Source: Treponema sp. (lineage in GTDB: Bacteria; Spirochaetota; Spirochaetia; Treponematales; Rectinemataceae). Taken from it: 14,950 nt of DNA. The notes under the pieces were generated by a model. The model had not been told where the DNA came from. It did not search any database and worked only from the letters and a program-made list of their open reading frames with translations. The translations under genes were made by a program, and so were the position numbers. The stretch is from NCBI GenBank assembly GCA_017849315.1, contig JAFIHQ010000033.1, positions 1-14,950 of the forward strand, given 5' to 3'. Below are positions 7,450 through 13,789 of the stretch, piece after piece (position 1 is the stretch's first letter; every line of letters starts with the position of its first letter).

Positions 7450-7471
7450 AGCGACAAGCTGGACTATGAGA
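7435..7471 (+). repeat. Two direct repeats 21 bp apart upstream of deoD
   Basis: AAGCTGGACTATAAGA (7435-7450) and AAGCTGGACTATGAGA (7456-7471) match at 15 of 16 bases and start 21 bases apart, two helical turns, ending just before the SD GGAGGG (7473-7478). The first overlaps a possible -10. They could be paired regulator sites on one DNA face, or a recent small duplication. Confidence 0.6.
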
Positions 7472-7486
7472 TGGAGGGAAGAACCT

Positions 7487-8194
7487 ATGAGTATTCACAT
7501 TGGAGCTAAAGAAGGGCAAATTGCAGAAAGCATCCTCTTGCCTGGTGACCCTTTGAGGGCAAAATTCATCGCCGAGACTTTCTTGGAAAAACCTGAACAG
7601 TTCAACAATGTCCGCAACATGTTTGGTTATACCGGCTCTTATGAAGGCAAAAGAGTATCCGTGATGGGCACAGGCATGGGCATGCCAAGTCTTTCCATCT
7701 ACGTCAACGAGCTTATCAGGGACTACGGTGTCAAGAATCTAGTCCGCGTTGGGACCTGTGGTGCAATGCAGCCACAGATCAAGTTGCGCGACGTTATTCT
7801 GGCAGTTGGCGCCTGCACGGACTCTTCCATAAACCGGATTCGCTTTGCCGGAATGGACTTTGCTCCAACCGCCTCCTTCAATCTCCTTAGAACGGCCTAC
7901 GATGTCGCTGAAAAAGAAGGGTTTGTGCCCTTCGTCGGGACCGTTCTGTCTTCCGATTCTTTCTATACTGAGGATCCTGATCAGTGGAAACTTTGGGCTC
8001 GATATGGCGTTTTGGGTGTGGAAATGGAAAGCGCCGAGTTGTATTCCCTGGCTGCCAAATATGGGGTTAACGCATTGTCAATTCTGACAGTTTCTGACCA
8101 TTTGGCTACAGGCGAGGTTACAAGCGCTCAGGATCGCCAGACAACCTTCGATACGATGATAAAGATTGCGCTGAAGACGGTTCTCTCAGTTTAA
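7487..8194 (+). CDS. deoD: Purine nucleoside phosphorylase, DeoD type
   Basis: A 235-residue cytoplasmic enzyme that cleaves purine (deoxy)ribonucleosides with phosphate into free base and (deoxy)ribose-1-phosphate, for purine salvage. The ATG at 7487, with GGAGGG 8 bases upstream, gives the usual length. The upstream in-frame 7364 start adds an unconserved extension. Close similarity to the E. coli enzyme runs the whole way: PGDPLRAKFIAETFLE, VGTCGA phosphate-binding region, ACTDSSINRIRF, GVEMESAELY (ribose-binding Met-Glu) and VSDHL with catalytic Asp204, then Arg217 in DRQTTF. Divergent from the pseudouridine synthase gene and apparently monocistronic. A salvage enzyme fits a host-associated or fermentative organism with limited purine synthesis, but this is inference. 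Confidence 0.95.
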   Translation: MSIHIGAKEGQIAESILLPGDPLRAKFIAETFLEKPEQFNNVRNMFGYTGSYEGKRVSVMGTGMGMPSLSIYVNELIRDYGVKNLVRVGTCGAMQPQIKLRDVILAVGACTDSSINRIRFAGMDFAPTASFNLLRTAYDVAEKEGFVPFVGTVLSSDSFYTEDPDQWKLWARYGVLGVEMESAELYSLAAKYGVNALSILTVSDHLATGEVTSAQDRQTTFDTMIKIALKTVLSV

Positions 8195-8218
8195 GGCGTA
8201 TTCACTGAACAACACGCC
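8195..8218. terminator. Weak hairpin between convergent deoD and coiled-coil gene
   Basis: GGCGT (8195-8199) and ACGCC (8214-8218) enclose 14 bases directly after the deoD stop. The 33-base gap between the two convergent stops holds nothing else. Neither strand has a real T-tract, so a bidirectional terminator is only a guess. Confidence 0.2.
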
Positions 8219-8227
8219 GCCATCGGG

Positions 8228-9973
8228 CTAGCTATGTACTGCGTTTGAATTGGCGGCTTCGCCTGTTGCGTTGCCCGTGGCTCTTGCCCCGTTTGTGGCG
8301 CCTTTTTGCTCCTGTGCTGATAGTGCTGTCATAAGCGAAACGACAGACTCCTGCAGAGCTGCAACTTGGGAATTCAGGTTGGCGAAGGTGTCTTTTGTCG
8401 CTTCTTGTGCGGCGGTCTTGTAGCTGCTTTCCAGCTTTGCAAGTTCGGATTCTGCAGCTTCGCTCCGGGCCTTGATGCTTTCCTTTACAGCATCGATACT
8501 TTCACTCAGTTTTTCCAGCTGAGCGTACATTTCGTCCCGCTGCTTCAACAGATGAGCATGGAATTCCTCGGCATATGAGGCTTCTTCCGCGTTCCTACGC
8601 GCGCTGGCTTCCGAGGTAATTCCAGAAAGCGTCTTTTCCATATCCGAAAGCCAAAAATCGAGCTGCCTAAAGGTCTGGGCCTTCTTGGCCGCCAACTCAT
8701 CCAGCAGCGCATTGTCAAAATCCGCGAGGTGTTCGGAGATACTTTCGCTCGCGACTTCCGTGAGCCTCTTCACTTCCTGCCTGACAGTATCCAGGGCAGC
8801 ATGCATCTCTTGGGTTTCTGCTTTGAAATTTTCTTCAAAACGCATCCGGTTGGCTTCGAACGCCTGGCCAAATTCAGCAAACTCGTCTTCAAAATGGGCC
8901 TTCGTAGTTTCGATCGCCGTATTCAAATCTGCATCCAGTGCTTCCATCCGCGCGATGCTTTCCTCATTTTTGTGCTGTGCGTCCTCTGCCTTTGCCACAA
9001 GCTCGGTAGCCAGTGCCTTGGCCTGTTCGGTTGCACGCAGAATCTCCTCTTTTGCAAGACCAGTCTTGGTTACAAATTCCGAGGTGGCCTGGAGATACTT
9101 CTCCTTTAGCGTACTCATCATCGCGGCCGACTCAGCATCCCAGCCAGACTTGAATTTTTCTATTGAATCGCGGAGCTCGCGAATCTGTTTGGTCGTAGTC
9201 TGACCAAGAGCCGCAAGCTCTTCGTCAACCTGAGCCTTTAACCCTTCGAGTTTTGCGGAATAATCGTCCACGATGGTTTTGAACGCCACGTCTTCTATGC
9301 TTGCGGCCCGCTCTTTGGCTGTTATAAGTGACTTTTCAAGTTCTGCATCGACCAGTTCCCCCGCCGACTGAGCCTTTTCCAGGGCTGCAAGGGCTTCGTC
9401 ACGCACAGCGTGCAGCTCGTTCGTCGTGTTTACCAAACCATCGCGAAGTTCGGCCAGAATGTCGTCGCGGAACGAATCCACCGTCTTCTGTGCATCCTGT
9501 GCAAAGTTCTCCCGCATGAGCGGCAGTTCGCGCTCCAAAGCCGTAAGGCTCTTTTTGGCAAGATCGAGTTTTCGATTGACCGATTCGGCAAAGTTCTCAT
9601 CTTCGTGAATACGAGCCAAGTTTTGATCGACACGCTCCGTCATTTGCATCAAACGATCCAGGACGTCGTCGTACTGCTTAAATCTATCCGCAATCTCGCT
9701 TATGGAACCCGCCTTTTCCGCAATAGTCGCCTGAGCCGCTTCTAGCTTTTCCAGGGCGATTTTTGCTGCCTTTTGCTGCACATCGAGATCGATGCCGTAG
9801 TGTTTGAGCTCTTCTGCTCTTTCGTCTACAAATGCGTCCAATTCGTTCTGCCGCTTGTCCGCAAAACGCTTTACCTTCTCAAGCGAGCGGTTATTACTTG
9901 TCAGAAGGTGATAAATGATAAAGAATACAATGACGATAGCAAGCGTGATCAGGTTACCGGTCGAAAATAGCAT
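8228..9973 (-). CDS. Membrane-anchored long coiled-coil protein (spirochaete type)
   Basis: A 581-residue protein with one N-terminal membrane segment (about 6-25, ITLAIVIVFFIIYHLL) and almost nothing but charged alpha-helix behind it (about 30-545), rich in Glu, Ala, Lys, Leu with heptad-like spacing and very few Pro or Gly. The tail (about 557-581) is a low-complexity Gly/Ala/Asn/Thr stretch. The start has AGGAG 6 bases upstream. This architecture matches what is annotated in spirochaetes as SpiroCoCo-type coiled-coil proteins. I make that link from memory and by architecture, since coiled coils align poorly. A scaffold lying along the inner membrane, perhaps tied to cell shape or filaments, is a guess. 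Alone in its transcription unit, with its own promoter. Gene certain, function unknown. Confidence 0.8.
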   Translation of the reverse strand: MLFSTGNLITLAIVIVFFIIYHLLTSNNRSLEKVKRFADKRQNELDAFVDERAEELKHYGIDLDVQQKAAKIALEKLEAAQATIAEKAGSISEIADRFKQYDDVLDRLMQMTERVDQNLARIHEDENFAESVNRKLDLAKKSLTALERELPLMRENFAQDAQKTVDSFRDDILAELRDGLVNTTNELHAVRDEALAALEKAQSAGELVDAELEKSLITAKERAASIEDVAFKTIVDDYSAKLEGLKAQVDEELAALGQTTTKQIRELRDSIEKFKSGWDAESAAMMSTLKEKYLQATSEFVTKTGLAKEEILRATEQAKALATELVAKAEDAQHKNEESIARMEALDADLNTAIETTKAHFEDEFAEFGQAFEANRMRFEENFKAETQEMHAALDTVRQEVKRLTEVASESISEHLADFDNALLDELAAKKAQTFRQLDFWLSDMEKTLSGITSEASARRNAEEASYAEEFHAHLLKQRDEMYAQLEKLSESIDAVKESIKARSEAAESELAKLESSYKTAAQEATKDTFANLNSQVAALQESVVSLMTALSAQEQKGATNGARATGNATGEAANSNAVHS

Positions 9974-10015
9974 CCCTATCTCCTGGAGTTTGGTCGCAAT
10001 TGTTTTTCAGTATAG

Positions 10016-10043
10016 ATTATATGATGGTGATGTGAAAGGGCAA
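10016..10043 (-). promoter_or_regulatory. Promoter of the coiled-coil protein gene
   Basis: Read on the minus strand: TTGCCC (complement of 10038-10043), 16 bases, TATAAT (complement of 10016-10021). The -10 is perfect and the -35 keeps TTG. A transcript would start near 10009 and have a leader of about 35 bases with the SD AGGAG. A plus-strand promoter for the M23 gene in 9974-10145 is less clear. Confidence 0.55.
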
Positions 10044-10054
10044 TCTGATGCACG

Positions 10055-10084
10055 GTCATTCAAATTCGCGTCATTCTGATTCGC
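10055..10084 (+). repeat. 15-bp tandem repeat upstream of the M23 gene
   Basis: GTCATTCAAATTCGC (10055-10069) is followed at once by GTCATTCTGATTCGC (10070-10084), 13 of 15 bases identical. It lies in the gap between the divergent coiled-coil and M23 genes. Either a paired regulator site or a local duplication. Confidence 0.6.
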
Positions 10085-10115
10085 CCTGGATGTGTCAGAC
10101 AAGAGGTGTACATTG

Positions 10116-10151
10116 TTGAGAGGATTGAGAGAATTGAAAGAATTGATGAAT
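10116..10151 (+). repeat. Four 9-bp tandem repeats over the M23 translation start
   Basis: TTGAGAGGA, TTGAGAGAA, TTGAAAGAA and TTGATGAAT follow each other without gaps. The last contains the ATG at 10146. Each unit also starts with TTG in the gene's frame, so the array supplies several possible start codons and purine-rich SD-like stretches. Gain or loss of a unit would keep the frame but change initiation. Confidence 0.55.
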
Positions 10152-11180
10152 AAGCTCCCAAAAGGCTTTATTCGCTTTTTCTTGTGTCTTTTGTGCTTAT
10201 CGGTCGCATCTGTCGTTCTGCCGGTCGCGGTCTCGGCACAAGAGAAAGATCAGGCACCCACCCTAACATCGTCGCCCTTTTTTATACAGATGCCGGACAA
10301 ATTGGCCCAAGGCGACCCCTTTGTCGCATGGATTTGGAGCGCGATGCCGCTCAATCAGGGTACGGCGAGTCTTACGAGCCCAAGTACGTCCAAGACAATT
10401 ACGAGCGGGAAGTTTTTCTATATGCCTGGCGACGGGCCCGGCAGCCTCTACGGCGTGCTTCTGCCAATTCCCAATCAGACCGAACCAGGAACAAAGCAAG
10501 TACTGTTCGACTGGGACCTGAACACAGACAACGGCGTTCAACATGTTCATACAGAAAAGTCCCTGGTGATTGGCTCGACAGAGTTCCTGCACGAATCGAT
10601 CCCTCTGGACAAGGCCAATACCCTGTTGGAGACGCAAGAAGACCCGGCAAAAACCGCGGAATCGTTGAGCTTTGCCAAAATTTTCGGCGTGCGGGATCCA
10701 TTGGCTCTCTATGCTGGCAAAACAATGACACGTCCTCTGACGGGCGAATGGAGGCAAACTGCAGGTTTCGGCGACATACGACTCTACAAGTATTACAATG
10801 GCGGGACCGGTACGAGCGTACATGGTGGAATCGATCTTGGTGTCAAAACGGGCACACCTGTCCATGCTTGCTTTGCAGGCAATGTCGTGTTTGCCGGTAT
10901 GCGCATCGTTACGGGCAATACCATCGTCCTAGAGCATCTGCCGGGACTTTTTTCGATCTACATGCACCTATCCAAAATAACCGTAACCGAAGGAGAAAAA
11001 GTCGACCAGGGAGAAGCAATCGGGCTTTCCGGCTCGACGGGGCTATCCACAGGGCCACACTTACATTGGGAAGTTCGAATTGGTGATGTGTCCGTTAACC
11101 CATACTACTTTCTGGAACACAACCTTATTGACAAAGAAGTTATTTCCAGTAATATTAATGCGCTGATCGAAGGGAGGTGA
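10146..11180 (+). CDS. Exported M23-family (LytM-type) zinc metallopeptidase
   Basis: A 344-residue protein that should cut peptidoglycan cross-bridges, or activate an amidase, in the periplasm. Counted from ATG 10146 it has a good signal peptide: MNKLPKGFIR, hydrophobic FFLCLLCLSVASVVLPVAV, cleavage near SAQ-E. A TTG at 10113 with GAGGTG just upstream has the better SD, and a GTG at 10092 is also in frame, so the start is uncertain. Residues about 45-140 form a beta-rich N-terminal domain (QMPDKLAQGDPFVAWI). The C-terminal peptidase domain has every zinc ligand: His226 and Asp230 in HGGID, and HLHW with His305 and His307. The last residues overlap the bS21 gene by four bases (GTGA). No transmembrane segment besides the signal. 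Confidence 0.85.
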   Translation: MNKLPKGFIRFFLCLLCLSVASVVLPVAVSAQEKDQAPTLTSSPFFIQMPDKLAQGDPFVAWIWSAMPLNQGTASLTSPSTSKTITSGKFFYMPGDGPGSLYGVLLPIPNQTEPGTKQVLFDWDLNTDNGVQHVHTEKSLVIGSTEFLHESIPLDKANTLLETQEDPAKTAESLSFAKIFGVRDPLALYAGKTMTRPLTGEWRQTAGFGDIRLYKYYNGGTGTSVHGGIDLGVKTGTPVHACFAGNVVFAGMRIVTGNTIVLEHLPGLFSIYMHLSKITVTEGEKVDQGEAIGLSGSTGLSTGPHLHWEVRIGDVSVNPYYFLEHNLIDKEVISSNINALIEGR

Positions 11181-11398
11181 GGATTATTAAGCAGATCATT
11201 GTCGAGGATGGCGAGCCACTTGAGAAAGCCATCAAGCGTTTTAAGCGAATGGTAGAAAAAGAGGGCATCATCCGCGAATGGAAGAAGCGGGAATATTACG
11301 AAAAACCTTCCGCGATAAAGAACCGTAAGCAAAAGGCGCTTGAACGCAAGCTGATGAAGAAAACGAGAAAGACGCACGACTCCAAGGGCGGGTATTGA
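11177..11398 (+). CDS. rpsU: Small ribosomal subunit protein bS21
   Basis: A basic protein of about 70 residues, part of the 30S subunit near the 3' end of 16S rRNA, where it helps mRNA binding. The bS21 signature is clear: EDGEPLEKAIKRFKRMVEKEGIIREWKKREYYEKPS, then a Lys/Arg tail. The GTG at 11177 is the only standard in-frame start, and it lies inside the strong SD GGAGGTGA (11173-11180), where a ribosome using that SD could not initiate. The codons correctly placed after GGAGG are ATT at 11183 (5 bases) and ATT at 11186 (8 bases). The latter gives MKQIIVEDGEPLEK, close to normal bS21 beginnings. An ATT start is therefore likely, as in infC. Overlaps the M23 gene, so co-transcribed and possibly coupled. 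Confidence 0.92.
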   Translation: MRIIKQIIVEDGEPLEKAIKRFKRMVEKEGIIREWKKREYYEKPSAIKNRKQKALERKLMKKTRKTHDSKGGY

Positions 11399-11442
11399 GT
11401 TTTTTTGTCGCCTGAAAAGCGCGAAATTTCTGAGAGAACGCG

Positions 11443-11471
11443 GCTGCCTCAAAAGGGCAGCTTTTTTATTT
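11443..11471 (+). terminator. Rho-independent terminator after the bS21 gene
   Basis: GCTGCC (11443-11448), loop TCAAAAG, GGCAGC (11456-11461), followed by TTTTTTATTTT. It is a complete stem with a long T-run, the best terminator in the window, and ends the M23-bS21 unit. Confidence 0.9.
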
Positions 11472-11476
11472 TCCCG

Positions 11477-11504
11477 TTCTACAGTATCTTTATACGGGTA
11501 TAAT
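11477..11504 (+). promoter_or_regulatory. Promoter of the DUF192-def-fmt operon
   Basis: A perfect TATAAT (11499-11504) with a weak -35 TTCTAC (11477-11482) at 16-base spacing. It directly follows the terminator and lies about 20 bases before the TTG start, so the 5' leader would be only some 14 bases with the SD GGAGG. Confidence 0.6.
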
Positions 11505-11524
11505 GATAGAGTGGAGGAAAGACT

Positions 11525-12055
11525 TTGAGAACTTCGAGCAAGACTGGAAGCGAAAAGCGGCGATACAGAGAGGCGATTTGTCTTTCTATTCTCTTGATGT
11601 TCGCGGGTACTCTGACAGCGTGCTCGGGACAAGACACTGACAGCTCGGGAGTCCCAACAAAGCCCAATCCTCAACTTGCAACTGTTACACTCACCTGTGG
11701 CAACGTTCAAGTGGTAGCCGAAGTGGCCAAGACCGAAGTAGAAAAAAGCCGCGGTCTTATGTACCGGAAAACCCTGGAAGAAGGGAAAGGAATGCTTTTT
11801 GTCTTTGATTATGACCAAAAAGCGTCGTTTTGGATGAAGAATACTTCCATTCCACTTTCTCTTGCATATCTGTCCAAGGACGGAACGGTGACTCAGATTG
11901 TGGACCTTCAACCCTATTCCCAGGAGCCGAACGTTTCCACGTTTAGTGTTCGTTATGTGCTCGAGGTGCCACAAGGATGGTTTGCAAAAGTCGGGATTAA
12001 GGAAGGCGATAAGTTCAATATCCCGCCGCTCGATGGAATAGGCGCGAAAAAGTAA
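11525..12055 (+). CDS. DUF192 family lipoprotein
   Basis: A 176-residue exported lipoprotein. It starts with TTG at 11525; GGAGG (11513-11517) stands 7 bases before. The signal has basic residues (KRRYR), hydrophobic ICLSILLMFAGTL and the lipobox LTAC, with the lipidated cysteine at 33. Residues about 55-172 form a complete DUF192 domain, recognised by KSRGLMYRKTL, GMLFVFD, FWMKNTSIPLSLAYLSKDGTV and the closing VPQGWFAKVGIKEGD. The domain is widespread in bacteria and archaea, and its biochemical role is unknown to me. First gene of the unit with def and fmt, 19 bases before def. Nothing suggests a link in function with formylation beyond shared transcription. Confidence 0.85.
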   Translation: MRTSSKTGSEKRRYREAICLSILLMFAGTLTACSGQDTDSSGVPTKPNPQLATVTLTCGNVQVVAEVAKTEVEKSRGLMYRKTLEEGKGMLFVFDYDQKASFWMKNTSIPLSLAYLSKDGTVTQIVDLQPYSQEPNVSTFSVRYVLEVPQGWFAKVGIKEGDKFNIPPLDGIGAKK

Positions 12056-12074
12056 GTGGGGTAAGTGTTTAGAA

Positions 12075-12563
12075 ATGAAAGAAATTGTACTTTATGGCGA
12101 TAAGGTTCTTGAGACCAGGGCGGAGCCTGTTACGGCCTTCGACGATGAACTGGTTGCTCTTGTTTCAGAAATGTTCGATGCAATGCACAAAGGAGACGGC
12201 ATTGGGCTTGCCGCACCGCAGGTGGGCGTCTCAAAACGGATTTTTGTCGTCCATATAGAAGGCGACAGACGTCGTGTTTTTGTCAATCCGGAGATTATCG
12301 AAACAAGCCAAGAGCTTGTTGAATATGAGGAAGGCTGCTTATCCTTTCCTGGCCTCTACTTTACCGTGACTAGGCCAGCGAGCGTGAAAATTCAGGCGTT
12401 TACGGAAAAAGGCAAGCCCTTCACTTTGGACGCAGACGGACTCTTGGCCAGGGTGGTCCAGCATGAGTACGATCACCTGGACGGCAAACTGTTTATCGAC
12501 CGTGTGTCTTCTTTGAAACGTGAGCGGGCCTTGGTGCGTTACCGCAGGCTTATTAGGGTGTAG
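12075..12563 (+). CDS. def: Peptide deformylase
   Basis: A 162-residue metalloenzyme that removes the formyl group from the N-terminal methionine of nascent proteins. All three signature motifs are intact: GIGLAAPQVG (42-51), EGCLSFPG (86-93) with metal ligand Cys88, and QHEYDHLDG (129-137) with ligands His130 and His134 and catalytic Glu131. Length fits the Gram-negative-like type I enzymes. The start ATG at 12075 has only a weak, distant SD (GGGGT, 12 bases), so initiation may depend on ribosomes leaving the DUF192 gene. It lies 9 bases before fmt, the common def-fmt pair that balances addition and removal of formyl groups. Confidence 0.97.
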   Translation: MKEIVLYGDKVLETRAEPVTAFDDELVALVSEMFDAMHKGDGIGLAAPQVGVSKRIFVVHIEGDRRRVFVNPEIIETSQELVEYEEGCLSFPGLYFTVTRPASVKIQAFTEKGKPFTLDADGLLARVVQHEYDHLDGKLFIDRVSSLKRERALVRYRRLIRV

Positions 12564-12572
12564 CCCCCGAAT

Positions 12573-13622
12573 ATGCGCGTTTTATTTGCGGGGAGCCCGG
12601 AAATAGCGGTGCCAACCCTGCGCGCCCTTGCGCGCGCGCACCAGGTCGTCGGCGTGCTCACCAACCCCGAGTCCGCGCAAGGGCGCGGCCGCGCGGTGCA
12701 GCCCACTGCAGTGGAGTTAGCCGCCCGCGAATTGTGGGGCCCTGCGTTCCCCATTCTGAAGCCAGTTACCCTGCGGACCGAAGCCAGGGCCGAAGTGGCC
12801 GCCCTCAAGCCGGAAATCCTCGTCTCCTTTGCTTACGGCAAAATCTTTGGTCCCAAGTTCCTCGCGCTTTTCCCCAAACGCGGCATCAACGTCCACCCAA
12901 GCCTCTTGCCGCGCTACCGTGGCAGTTCGCCCATTCAGCAGGCCATCCTCGATATGGTGCCCGAAACCGGCGTGTGCGTGCAGACAATCGCCCCAGAAAT
13001 GGATACTGGCGACATTCTCTGTTCTGAGCGCATCCCCCTTACGGGGCGGGAAACCTCGGCAACTTTAAGTGCAGTGGCCGCTGAAATCGGTGCCAAACTC
13101 GCTCTCCATGCCTTAGATGCCATCGCGCAGGGCAAAGAGCAGCCCGCGCCACAGCAGGGAGAGCCCAGCTACTGCCAAAAAATCAGCAAGTCCGACGGCC
13201 TTGTCGACTGGCGGCTTTCTAGCTTCAGGATTGACGCTAGAGTTCGAGCTTTTAACCCATGGCCCCTCGCATACACCTATTTTCGTGGCCAGCGGCTTAA
13301 CATCTTGGAGAGTTACCCCTTCGCGTCGTCCGTTGGCCAGGATTTTCAGGATTTACCCGCCCGGTCTCGCCCGGACGCACCTGCGCAATCTCAATCGGGC
13401 CCATCCACCCAATCCGCGTCGGATGCGCAGTCAGCATTGTGGAAAGCCGCTCCCGGCGCTATAATCGGCATTGATAGGCACAAGGGCATAGTGGTACAAA
13501 CAGGCGACGGAGTGCTTGGCCTTTTGGTTTTGCAGCTTGCAGGCCGAAAAGCGCTGCCCTTTGCAGAGTTTGCAAACGGGGCCCGCAATTTGGTGGGGAC
13601 CGTGCTGTCTTCTCAGGCTTGA
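12573..13622 (+). CDS. fmt: Methionyl-tRNA formyltransferase
   Basis: A 349-residue enzyme that transfers a formyl group from 10-formyltetrahydrofolate to initiator Met-tRNA. The N-terminal catalytic domain is complete: FAGSPEIAVPTL, NVHPSLLPRYRGSSPIQQAI with Asn106 and His108, and MDTGDI with Asp144, the same numbers as the E. coli catalytic residues. KISKSDGLVDW and RAFNPWP lead into the C-terminal tRNA-binding domain. About 40 residues of Ser/Gln/Pro/Ala-rich low-complexity sequence (about 249-290) interrupt that domain before PGAIIGIDRHKGIVV, explaining the length above the usual 310-315. There is no proper SD before the ATG, so coupling to def is likely. The gene is notably GC-rich near its start (about 70% in 12601-12660). 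It contains the inverted repeat 12621-12687. Confidence 0.96.
   Translation: MRVLFAGSPEIAVPTLRALARAHQVVGVLTNPESAQGRGRAVQPTAVELAARELWGPAFPILKPVTLRTEARAEVAALKPEILVSFAYGKIFGPKFLALFPKRGINVHPSLLPRYRGSSPIQQAILDMVPETGVCVQTIAPEMDTGDILCSERIPLTGRETSATLSAVAAEIGAKLALHALDAIAQGKEQPAPQQGEPSYCQKISKSDGLVDWRLSSFRIDARVRAFNPWPLAYTYFRGQRLNILESYPFASSVGQDFQDLPARSRPDAPAQSQSGPSTQSASDAQSALWKAAPGAIIGIDRHKGIVVQTGDGVLGLLVLQLAGRKALPFAEFANGARNLVGTVLSSQA
12621..12687 (+). repeat. 14-bp perfect inverted repeat inside the 5' end of fmt
   Basis: CGCGCCCTTGCGCG (12621-12634) is the exact reverse complement of CGCGCAAGGGCGCG (12674-12687), with 39 bases between. In mRNA it would be a very stable hairpin starting about 48 bases after the fmt start codon (codons 17-39). 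It also reads as ordinary Ala/Arg/Gln/Gly codons, so it may be only a by-product of GC-rich coding. Confidence 0.6.
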
Positions 13623-13632
13623 GTGCCAAAGT

Positions 13633-13664
13633 TGAGCCGTTGAGTCTGCATAGGACTTGGCTCA
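13633..13664 (+). terminator. Imperfect hairpin after fmt
   Basis: TGAGCC (13633-13638) pairs with GGCTCA (13659-13664), and inside it AGTC (13643-13646) pairs with GACT (13654-13657). It begins 10 bases after the fmt stop but has no T-tract, so read-through or Rho-dependent ending is as likely. The gap 13623-13789 otherwise holds the 17-bp direct repeat and no convincing gene. Confidence 0.3.
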
Positions 13665-13744
13665 TGGGCGCATGGGTATGTCGCTTGGATGCCCGGTTTG
13701 TTTCGTCGCCTTAGGTTCTGCCCTCTGGACCCAGATTTCACCAG

Positions 13745-13777
13745 GCATTGGACCAAAACAAGCATTGGACCAAAACA
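13745..13777 (+). repeat. 16-bp perfect direct repeat before the PASTA gene
   Basis: GCATTGGACCAAAACA occurs at 13745-13760 and again at 13762-13777, one base apart, ending just before the SD GAAGGA (13779-13784). Its 13-base core ATTGGACCAAAAC recurs a third time at 14716-14728 within the PASTA gene, where it encodes part of VLDQNG. Confidence 0.75.
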
Positions 13778-13789
13778 TGAAGGATACCT

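Noticed and set aside
8685..9203. Plus-strand open frame of 172 codons within the coiled-coil gene
   Set aside because: It is a Ser/Ala/Leu-rich mirror of the Glu/Lys/Ala-rich coiled coil on the other strand, a well-known shadow effect.
10184..11086. Plus-strand open frame of 300 codons overlapping the M23 gene
   Set aside because: It lies in another frame of the M23 gene, is Arg/Cys-rich without motifs, and the M23 frame has all zinc ligands.
11105..11974. Minus-strand open frame of 289 codons across bS21 and the DUF192 gene
   Set aside because: It is antisense to two well-supported genes and crosses the strong terminator and promoter. Its protein shows no family-like pattern.
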